NCBI RefSeq assembly: GCF_000764305.2
Contig: NW_025941620.1
Span: forward strand, 186,001 to 250,000
DNA length: 64,000 nt
Direction of reading: 5' to 3'
Origin: Hyalella azteca
Taxonomy: Eukaryota > Arthropoda > Malacostraca > Amphipoda > Hyalellidae
Positions 23,201-35,000 of the stretch are shown here, piece after piece. The notes beneath the pieces are model-generated. The model made no database searches. It worked only from the letters and a program-made list of their open reading frames with translations, and was not told the origin of the DNA. Position 1 is the stretch's first letter; each line of letters opens with the position of its first letter. Both the position numbers and the translations under genes were made by a program.

Positions 23201-25989
23201 TAAATACTATTTTGCAATTCATCCATAACATAAATATCATATTTTGGAAACGATACGAATAAGTTTTATTTAAATTAATTATCGTTAAAGACACATTTAT
23301 ATTATATTGTTAATAACTAGTCTCATGGCCTGGTATGCCATAATGGAATGTTGGCGTGCCAGTATAGCCTTCGGAAAAAAATTACAAAATTGTCTTTTCT
23401 ATTGTTTTTTAAACGTTCTTTTGAGTACATGGTTACTTCTGATGGAAATTATAAATTTTTAGCAATAAAGCCTGTAATTTAATTGGTAGCGTTTGAAAAG
23501 ATATAACTCGATGCAAGTTATATTCTATATTAGACATTGCAAAGTCATAACTTGGGCCAGATTATTAACAGGCTTAAAATGAACTCGTCGAAATATTTCT
23601 CTCCCAAGGTGAAACTAAACACTAACTAAGAAGTCAACCGGAGAGTAAGCTTCGGTCTCTAGAAAACGTACGAATAAAGTGCCACTGAAAAAAGTCACAC
23701 AGTCACCTGACGAAAATAATGATTACTTGGCCACTGAAATACTGTCGGCGCAACATGCAAGACTTGAAGTGCAAGCGTTGTGCAATTTCGAAATTAAAAT
23801 GTATTTTTCCATCTTTGTCATATAAAGTAATTTCAGTAAAATGGGACTATTTTAATAAAGTGATGTTCACGAAATCATGTAAGCAAGAAACGACCCCAAG
23901 AGGTCTTAAATAGGGTCCTAAAGAACCCCACTATGATCTTTCCTGCCGTTTGACTTCCTAGAAACCAGCGCAGCTCGTGCAGAGCTTCTCACAACTGAAG
24001 GGTAATGTGCGAGGTATGGCGCAAAAATTGTGCTCTTGCTCGCAGGTTCTTTAGATTTTGAAATTTCCATTTTTTGCTCCTTCGGGCAAATTTGAAGACC
24101 ATTGTTTTGGACCTAACCCTATGATTTATTCAAGATCGAATAATATTTGGGAGAAGGTTTTCTGTTTCATGTATCCTCCTTATGCTTTTTCAAATCGTCG
24201 TGTAGAGCTGATTTGAAAAATGTCTCCTGTCTTTGTCCGCGTACTCAGTGAACTCTAAGTTTCAAGAACGATCCAAGATGGTTTTAGCCCCTCAATTCCC
24301 ATTATTTTTATAACAAGCCGTCCACGAAGCGCTAGCCATAAATATTGCATCGGAAAACCATTTGTTGTCTAGTTGATTGTGGTGTAAATAAGGCAGCCAC
24401 GCCCAGACAAGGCAGGAGATGTAATTCATTACATTTCAGATGAAAGCTCTACAACGCTTTGGAACGTGGAACGATATTTCAATATCTTCTCGATGAAAGC
24501 ATTTAAAGGTGTTGCTACTATAATAATACGGTTGTTCGGTTCCAAGAAACGTTGCTAAGTGTTACGGATTTCCGGATTTTGATGTGTATGAGGGGCTTCA
24601 AAAAGTTCATGGAAATAGATTTAACTGAAAATTATAGGAAAAGATTATGTGACTAATGCACCAGAACGATCCTGTCTCAATGTTTTATAACGTGTTTTTG
24701 CATGAACTTTTAAATATACTTTACAAACGCCGGGCGCTGTTTTAGAAGCAACAATCGTTCATGCAACATGGACGCTGCCGAAATCGAGGCCAGGTCCAAG
24801 ATCAAATTCATGGTGAAGAACAGCTCATTTCATTACCTTTCTGGAATAATTTTATTGAAATAGTGCCTCGAAAAAATTAGCAACCTACAAATGGATGAGT
24901 CGTTCCGTAGGCAAAAGACATAAGACCAAAGATGACCCTTGAAGAGGAAGGCCTCGCACATCAGTTTGTGGGGATTACATTGATGCTGTCCATGATCTCA
25001 TTGAAAAAGATAATCGAATTACCACCGAATCAGTAGCAGAGATACTCAACATCTTCGTGAGTTCACACACACAATCTAATTAACAGTTTGGGACTGAGCA
25101 AGCCCTCTGCTCAACGGGTTCCCAGGCTATTGCCCCCGGATGTTCCTAAGGAAAGCCCGGATGTTTCCTAAGGGTCGATGTTCCTAAGGAAATTTTGCAT
25201 GAGTGGGATGAGAACTCCGAACTTTTTCTTACGCGGATTGCGAACGGGGATGAAACATGGATTTATTGGTACAATTCACAGGAATATATTGACCTAGATA
25301 GAGCATATGTATGAAAATAAACCTAGTAAATTTGATAATTTTTTCAAACTGTTGTTTTCCCACGAACTTTTTGAAGCATCCTCGTTTAATGGACTAGATC
25401 AACTATTTTTATGGCCTAGGCCGACGGTTTTAAAACAGAGTAGAGCTTTAGCGGAAAGCCCTGCCAAAAACTTTGACTCCTTGACCTTTGGTGTCCCACG
25501 TGCTGAGGACTGGGATACTACAGAAATTATTCAACTTATTACAGGGGCAAAAAAATCCCCATTCCGTTACTCATTTTTACTGATCGAAAAATCGAATTTC
25601 ATAAATGTAACACTAACTCGAACAACATGAACTTATCTATTAATTTGATAAACTGTCAGTAAATTGGACGTTAACAATTTTGCAGATCTTGTCCAGTTTT
25701 AATTACAGTATTTAGCGCATTTTCTCATTTATGAAAAAAATGCACTATTGTGCTCGCCCTATCTGCCTGCCCGTCCGTCTGTCTGTCTGTCCGTCTTTAC
25801 TTCACGTTTTCGTCGACGAGAAAATGCGCTCTCTGTCACTCACTGCAGTGAGTACTGAGTTATATTTTTTAAGTTTATTCTTCAAAATTTTTTTAGGTCA
25901 CATGTTGTGTGAAATCGTATGTTCCTACATTTTATTCTGTTAAAACAACATAGTTAATAATAAAATAGTAAAAATAATAATAGAAAAAT

Positions 25990-26020
<31 letters not shown>

Positions 26021-29000
26021 TAACAATGAAAATAATAATAATGATATATTTAAGATTTCCCTCGTTCAGCAAAACTTTTCCCGTCCGGAAGTACGAACAC
26101 TCGTTCGCCTAAACTGATAAGTGGTCCCCAGCCTGTATATTTCTTCCCATATTCCGACTTTTTCCATTTTCAACGTTTTTGGGGAACCTTTACGCACCGT
26201 ATCTTGGATGGCCGTTGACACGAGATCGTTTTCACTAGTAAATGGTGTCATTAAATGCAATAAAAGGATATTAAGGCACAGCTGTTGTCCATTAGCAACG
26301 ACCGTCTTACCATTAACCGCTCACTCGCTTCTCTCGGTCATATTGCATGGTCAGGTGACATCGTTCTTAGATTGTGCGGTTATGTCGACTCCATTCAGAC
26401 TGCGATTAATGTTCCAAGTCAAAGATTTTTGTGGTTAACTTCAGCAACTTCTGTGTTGCACAGAGGTACTCGAATAACATTGATTTTGACATAACCGATT
26501 TTTTATCCGGAAAAAGATATCGTGAAAACGAGACTCTGCAACTTATGAGACCGGAAATATCAATCGGCTTTGAGGCTTTCATGTTTTTCATGTATTCTAC
26601 AAGCCTATTTCTGATGTACTTTCATTTAACGAGATTTTTCGTCCATGCTTGTTCAAACGTAGCGTGTGTCCTGTTCGGTTCTACTCATTGTTTTTATAGA
26701 TTCATGAATGTGCTTTTCCACCATCGTGCTATGAAATTCCTTTTGATAAAGTTTTTTCAACTATATGTGATCCCATCGAAACCGGAACGGAAACCAAGCC
26801 TCTTAGGGCTGGCTTGGAGAAAACGATCTCGTGTCAACGGCCTTTCAAGATACAACGCGTAAAGGCTCCCAAAAATGCCGAAAATGATAAAAGTCTTAAT
26901 ATGGGCAATAGCTCAGCACTAAGATGCTTGGCTACCTTTTCGGTTTCGATGGGATCCCATAAAGTTGAAGAAAAGTTATCAAAAGGAATTTCTAGTACAA
27001 TGGTGAAGAAACACATTCATAAATCTGCAAGCATTCCTCAGTCCTCACCATCTTGCTATAAAATTCTTTTGATAAAGTTTTTCAATTCCATGGAATCCCA
27101 TCGAAACCGGAACGGAAACCATATCCTCTTTGGGCTGTAATGCCGCTGCGGGTTCTAATGAAGACTGAGCTACGCAGGCATGGCCTGCACGAAGGATCAA
27201 TATGTGTTCCTCAACCAACACTGCGTAATGAATAAAAAAGCAAATATTAGCGTGCCAAGTCCCTTCCCTACCAGGAAAACTCGCAGAGTTGACTTCCGGG
27301 TCTTATTGGAGCGGAAATGCGCCATAGGATTGTCAGACGGAACAATATGTGTGATACTGCGTATTTGATCGGCTGATTGAAGGTCCTCAGCTTTTACGAC
27401 TGTAATGATCTTGCGTGCCAAGGTTAAAATAAATTTAGCTTCAAGAAATATTTATATTAATTAAAGCTGACCAAGTCGCGCAAACATAAGGATACTAGAT
27501 TAAAGTTGATTAGACTATAGGAGCGGCAAGGCGTAGGGAACGGCTTGTTCTACGGTGACTCCCAATAAAGAATAAAGTATAATTTCCATTCAAATTGACA
27601 TATTACATCACACCTTTATCAAAGTAAAATGAATCATCAATATCAACAATCACAATATTAATACAACCCCAGGAAACACGAGATAGCAAATACAGTATCA
27701 ACAGATACAGTAGAATGTAAACACGATACTAGAACATTATCAGTACCTCTGCAGTTGCTGAATTACATACAAAAATTCTTAAAAGTAAGCCAAAGGCAAG
27801 TCCGCATCGAACTCGCACACAGCTACGGGATCGTCAATGAGCTTTCTTAATTTTATATTCATCACGTCGGTTACTCTGATCTTTTTCTTCATTTAGTGTT
27901 CTAGAAATCGCAAATATTCTGCCAATATCCCTACAACGATTTTTCGCACTTTACCGTTATAATTCAGTACCCCAAATACCTCATTGTACTGTTGTATTTT
28001 ATATTGCCGTGCGAATAAAATTTAATTCCGTTCAAGCCCAGCATGTTGGAGGAGGTCAGTCAGAAAATCAAAAAATGAAAATTAAATTTCATTCTACTGA
28101 AAATGCAATGAAAAGCATTCTCGTGGAGTTCCTGAGACACCGCTCAGATACGCGAATCGCTGCATAATTTTTTACGAGATGCTTTAAATCAATTTTTAAT
28201 TTAACATTTTCCATCCAATCATTACTGAATGTGAAGACCGATATAAGATTAAGTGCACTTCTTCCATGATTTCACTTTTTGATTTTTATTTCTATCGCTT
28301 CTATGATCTTACTTTTTAATTTAATCTATACGCTTCCATGAGTAAACTCCTGAAATTTTATTCTAGCTCGGTGAGAAGCCCATGCAGTGGCAACACCATA
28401 CTGAAGATGAGCTGGCAACCCTCCTACGTCAACGGATTCTGGCTCCCAAGCCCTCAGCTGTCGTGCATCTGGCGACTGAGATGTCCAAGGCATATGACCT
28501 GGACGCTCTAGAAGCAATATTGGAAGCTGCTTCCAAGCCAACAAAAGATAAGAGCCAGGCTCGATCTGATAATCATGCTGGCTTAAGAGCTAAACGTGAA
28601 AATAAAAAAAGAGTCGACGGCAAATCGGTTATTCACGGAGAAGAAAGTATCATCAATGACAACTCTGGTAGCCGGTTAGTTATTTTTCTTCTGAATATTC
28701 ATGAGATTCTGTGTGTTCTTCTGTTTTTTAAACTTCAATATGTTATACACACATTAATATCCAAGCGAAATAAAACTAATATGCAAAAAAACTTAGAAAT
28801 TAAGTAATTAATTCTCGATATGGTATTAAAATTAGAAAGACTGTACTATTTCCCTCCATGATACGCATATGTAATTCATTTAAACTCATATTCAACAGTA
28901 CTCTAAAATTCCACTAATAAATTACATTTTCATTTAGAAATCCGGCGAACTTGAGCTCGGCATGCCTGAGTTGCGGCAAGCATGGCAGTCGTGTTTGTTC

Positions 29001-32000
29001 TGGATGCAAGACGGCACGTTACTGTACGAGGTGAGAATTAAAATAGTTGCGTTATCAATTCAGTAAAAGTAACTGTACGAGGCGAGATTTTAAATAGTGT
29101 ACTGCTTAATCAATTTGATAAAAACAACCATGATTACCCTCAAGATATTTGAGCTTATCAATTCAATAGAAGCAACTATGGTTAGCCTCACGACAATTGA
29201 AAAAATAATTTGTTCCCTCGGCCCTAAATAATAATTTCATCAATTGAAGGATCGATTCCTTGTAAAAGTCTTAGTGCTGAAAATCGTACTGCAAATTGAT
29301 ATGTTTAGTTGTTGATTTCTTGAAATACATCTCGCCTCTCAAAAATGGATTGAAATAATATTAATTAGATTCTTAAGAAAACCATTTCTAATTAACTTAT
29401 TCTCGATTATTTTGCCTACAGTGCTTAAATATTGCTTTACTCTCGCAAAATTCTGGTGTTATATTAAGTGATTGACTAGCTGAATTTGTACATCATATCA
29501 TCGATTTGTAATCTATATTCTCTATGTAACTTTTTATCCTTCAATGTTTGTAAATAGATATGTTTAAAAATAAGTTGAACCTAATGATAATAAATTAATT
29601 ATAGCCAGAGAATTATTATTAAAAAAATCAGATGACCCTAATAATCTTGATTTTAGTTGGAATGAGCGAATACTTGTGCTGCGGTCTATAATTGTTGGGA
29701 ATAATTCCGTACATTTCTTCCAGTGAACTTTAAACTAAAATTACAAATTAAATTTAGAGCAGTAAACCATTTTTAACAAATAATACCGCCTCACTTTACA
29801 TTAAAAATGACAAACATTTTCTAGCTCTTACAATAGTCCTGGTTAGCTATTCATAATTTTACGTAATTTTACTGTAGGCTTCTAAAATTCGCGCGCAAGT
29901 TTAGAGTAGCCGTTGCTCAAAAACTTTCAGCTTCTAAAGTTCTTGAAAGTTATTGCCAGTGTCAATGAACGCATTCGCTATACTTTTAAATCGAGTTTGC
30001 GAGCATGAGGTCAACTTATCGAATGCTGTACTGAGAGTTCTCCCTAACATAAAACGGGCTGCCTCACAGCATCCATCTTTTGCAGTTAACTTAGACGGAA
30101 AAGAAATAAATTCATCACTGAAACCCCGTCTATTTCTAATTTTGTAAGTGGGAGCTAATGTATTGGAAATATTGGAGTTGCTCGGCATACCATTACCAAC
30201 AAGCGTCAGAACAGATTGAGCGTGAACTATAATAATTCTGCGTTGCGGCTTCATTTCTTCGAACTGCAGACTGTAAAAAATTTGAAGACTTGCGAAATTT
30301 GAAGAAATAGAGTAAATCATGAATGAAACTAATTCAAATAAGGGAACTGGGTGAATCTATTGAACCAGAAATATATAAAGTAGTGGTCAAAAATATAAAC
30401 CGCTTACACGTCATATAGTATCATATTATAGGATATAAAAGGTGGTATTTTACTATAGTTCAAGGGCAAGATTGAGTAACAAATAACTAATACAATTCGC
30501 CGATGTTTGAAAGCAATGTTCAAAGATATGTGTTCACCAGTTCGGCCACCAATCAAGAATCCATTCAAAAATTGTTAAACCAACAGGCCTCCCGGAATCG
30601 GTTTCTTTAAATAAGAAAGTTACTGGAAACTTAAAAAAAGTTAAAAATTAAAATTAATCCTAAAATTCCATACAAAACTTACGTTCACCATTCTAGTACT
30701 GATAAAGAAAGAACTCAAAGTAAACTTTTCGATAAAAAGCTAAAAATTTTGGAACATTCAAAGAGCAAGTTCGCACACATCTCAATTTAACTGTTTCTTT
30801 AGTCTCTTTACTTTAATTTGTTGACTTCATCAATTTGAACATTTTTGAGGACATGTCCTCATTACCTTTAATCAATTCTAGGAGATTTGGCGCAGTAATT
30901 TTAACTTTTTTCGTATGAAAAAACCTCATTCCGTGACAAATTTGGGCTTGTTCCTGGCAGTAGCTTGGTAATGAAACTTAATTAATAAAATTTTGGGAAT
31001 TTTCATCACCTGACTCCACTTAGGAGCTTTTATTACCCAAAGTATGCGGTTCCTTAAGGAAAAAATTCTTTGAAGGACAAAAAAAGTGAGTTTTGGACTT
31101 GAGGAGCGCGACTGCGGCGAGGATAAGTCATGTCTGGAGGTCGCCGCTGCGTCTGATCTACTTTGAGATGTTTGAAGGTTGTTTTTAGCGTCGCCTGGCA
31201 TTAATTAATGCAATGAAGCTTGGTTTACGCTTGCCAGACAAGGCAAAGAGAGGAGCAAGCGTTCTAAGGCGTGTGGCTTTATTACTTATTTTGATTAAAG
31301 TCATAAATATTCGTGGTCATCCTAATCATGCGGTCATGAAAAGGGCGGTCATTTCTTAATTGATAGACATAGCGGAGTATATGGTACTGCATCTGTATCT
31401 CGTGTCGCTTTCATAGAAATTATGAGACGATCCTACGAACATAATGAACTAAATTACAAAATAATTCAACTAATTTAACGTATGTAACGTAACACCCAAT
31501 TAATGGTGTGTAGCTCTGAACAAAATCATTCGTCCGACATTAAATACACACATTTGTGCATGGACAATACATGTGAAAAATATCATAAGCTCTTGTTTGT
31601 TATTAGGAAGTAAAATCAAGCCACTCCGAGAGGCACATTTGCCCGAATAATAAATACTCCTCCACCCATTGCTTAGTTGATTGGGAAATCCGCATTTCCT
31701 TGCTCTACTGTATATACTTTATAAAAGAGCTATTACGAATCAACCGACAGGCTCCAGCTTACAAATCGAAAACCCTAAATGTTAAAAGATCTGTTCGATG
31801 GGCCCCGTAAAATAGATACCACAGGCTATCGGTGTTCCAATTATTATCTAATTTATTCATTAGCCATCGATAATTCTTCTATTAGCCATATCCATTTACG
31901 CAGTTCTGCACGAATAATAAATTTACAACTTAATGAGACATTTACAATGAAAAGGTAAATTTATGTTGAAACTTTCGATATCATTTCTAATCTGGCATGT

Positions 32001-35000
32001 TCGAATTTTATTAACAAAATAAAATTAAAAGTTCTGTTCTATTTCTATTTAGTTCTATGTTCTCAGTACTAAAGTGTGTTAGAATGAGTTTTGCTAGTAT
32101 TGACATACTTTGGATTCAAAATTATAAATTGGTTTCAGAATTGCGGGAAATTGGGTGGAGTCCCTAGGATGACGGGATTGTTAATAACGGGAAGCCATAA
32201 CTTCAGGGATAACACATATGGGGTAATGGGCTAACCTGCTAGCTATAATTAATTCGTTAAAGATAATCCAATATGAGGTAGTTGTTAAGAGTAAATGCTA
32301 GGTGGTATAATACTAATGACTTTTTAACATACAGCAGCATTATAGACTTAGTGAAGCTTTTGGAGGCAGTAAAATACTTGAAATATATTCTAACATTTCA
32401 CATTTTTCAAAAGTATTAAGAAAATAAGTACTTCAATTAATATTGAATTAGGTATTGAAATGTTCATGATACACAAGATTTGCATCTATCAACAAACATT
32501 ATAACATTTAGGCGTTCTACGCCATGCAAAAATAGCGTTAAAGTTCCAATATTTGTTATATTTTTTTACGCCGTCCAAAATGTTCACCAAATATTCACCA
32601 CAAAGCACTTTTTGTGGCATAATATTTCCGTATGATATAAATTAGATCACATACTTTAAAGTTAGAATGATTGTTGCGATTTGGAGTACAGTTCTTAGTA
32701 CATCTTGTTTTCATCTTCTATCTATTCAATATTATTCAACGCATATATTTATATTCCTGCTCCGTTTTATTTGTTTAAAACGAACTTCTATTTCTGAGTA
32801 AAATTTCTCGTTTATCTTAAACGAAAGTCTTTCAGTTCTGAAATGACTTTTTCATTCTTAAACAAATTGTATTCATTATTAATTAATTATAAGTCCTCTA
32901 CTTCTTAAGCAAACTTCTTTTCTATTCTTATAAGGTATAAGTAAACTTCCTTTGCTTCTTAAACGAATTTTGTGTACCTTTCGAACTAATCTTTTATTTA
33001 TTTATAGCACTTATAGCTTTTCTTTTATTAAGTATAATATATCTACCTTCCTGGACCATTTTTACTTACCTAATAAATAAATTTGTGTTTATTCTCATTC
33101 ACACAATTACTTCTTTTACAATTATCACCTTTCCATAAGTGTGAAGTTTGTCAATTCGCTGGAGGTTTCAAACCAAAAAAATTCCAACGAGGTTTTTTTC
33201 CTGTATGACGATGAAGATGTCACTTGTCTCCCCGTAGCCCAACAAGTAATGTCTGATTGGTCCTCTCGATGAGGGCGGCGGTTGATTGCATTGCTGAAAA
33301 AAAAATCGATTTGTCTCTTTCGCTCCGATGTCGAAAGTTTCGAAAAGTCGACGGCGAGGTGCAAGGTTTTTGCTGCTATGGGTGTACTATAGGGAGTCCT
33401 AAATTAATGATCTCCATTGGATTACCAAGGATCAAATCTATTTCTGGAAGTCGTTTCTTCAGCTAGTATTCCACTATCGTAGTTCACTGAAAGAGGGCTA
33501 GTAGTATCACATTTTAATACGGCTTTTTAATTCCACTATCATTTTCACCCAGCCTAAATAATGCATACAGATAATAGTGTAAAGGATTATTCTAATCAAT
33601 TTGAATCAATCAATAATTTGGATTTAGGATAACTGAATAGTTCATTCAACACTGATTTATTTGAAGAAAAAACATACTTTGCATTAATAATTCATCAAAT
33701 CTTTAAATTGTAATTCCTCCTTACCTGCAATGGATTAATGAGGATCACTAGAAAATTATCCTGTATCCTACATACGTAGGATTTTTTCATCCATTGCAAT
33801 GGACAAAAGAAAAATAGAAGAATAAATATAAAAAATATAACTCAGTACTCACTGCAGTGAGTGACAGAGAGCGCATTTTTTCGTTGACGAAAGCGTGAAG
33901 TCATGGACGGACAAACAGACGGACAGACAGACAGACGGACAGACGGACATGGCGAGCACAATAGTGCATTTTTTACTAAATGAGAAAATGCGTTAAAAAT
34001 GGCCCCGGAACTTGATGAGCTGCGGGGAATTGCAGATCCTCAGCGTGACCTAATTAATATCGTAATTTTATAACTTATTTCAATTTTCATTTGAAAATAT
34101 AACGATATCTCTGTGGAGCTCGTTAATTATCACTAGCTTGATTAATTGATGTCTGGAATTTATTGGCATGGCTGATTTTTTGAGCAGATTTCAATGAGAA
34201 TTTATGATTATCACAAAAGGCTTCCCTGTCACGTGCATTGTCGAAAAATATCTTTTAATGCAAAGTAAAATGATTAAGTTTCATCCATTTTGTAATGTAA
34301 AACAATTTCTCAATCATTACTCGGTAATAATAATAATTATAATAAATAATTTCTCAGTCATTACTCGGTAATAATAATAAATATAATAAGTAATTTCAGT
34401 CATTACTCGGTAATAACAATAATTATAATAAATAATTTCTCAGTAATATACACTTCTCAGTAGCAGTAGGACGTAAAGCTGAATAACATTAAAATTGAAT
34501 CATAACGAATTTGAAATATTTATTTTGCGTTATTGTATATTTTGAAAATTTCCCTAATATGATTCTGTGTTGGAAATTCAACGCCTTCTATGTGTGAAAT
34601 CAAAATGGTAAGAAATGCAGCAAAAAAATAGTCTGACTGCCTACAAAGAAGAATTGATCAGACGATTAATTTTGCTGTGATCGAAAAACGAAACGCCCAC
34701 CCATGAGACGAACTGCGTAACGAAGAATTTATTGGGGTAAGAAGGCGCAAGAAATTCAAGAGTTTATTTTAGGGACTGAACGCTTGGGCGTATTGGCAGC
34801 TGTAGAACCTTTCGGCGCCGAGGCCATCGATCTGTGAGAAAAAATTAAAAAAATATTAAAGAGGCCTAGGCTGAGGGCGGATCACCTGAGCACTCCGCCC
34901 ATCTACGTCACCTGCAGCCGCACCCACACCTCCTACGCTCGTTCATTCATGGAGTGGGTGGCTCCACCATCATCACCATCATCACCCAGCCCTCTGACGT

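Larger units (their letters stand above)
19404..28366 (+). other. ZMYND10 intron 6 (9 kb)
   Basis: It holds three (GTCY)n elements (19509, 20621, 25711), a dead mariner (24587-25389), poly(A) and ATA microsatellites (21425, 25980), a small GC-rich patch near 22370-22530 and a repeat-rich, coding-like patch at 26060-27421. No additional ZMYND10 exon was identified, although a short one may be missing. Confidence 0.5.

Noticed and set aside
32140..32250. Text resembling a ribosomal RNA fragment (AACTTCAGGGATAACAC)
   Set aside because: The similarity is limited to a few bases and no conserved rRNA block continues on either side.
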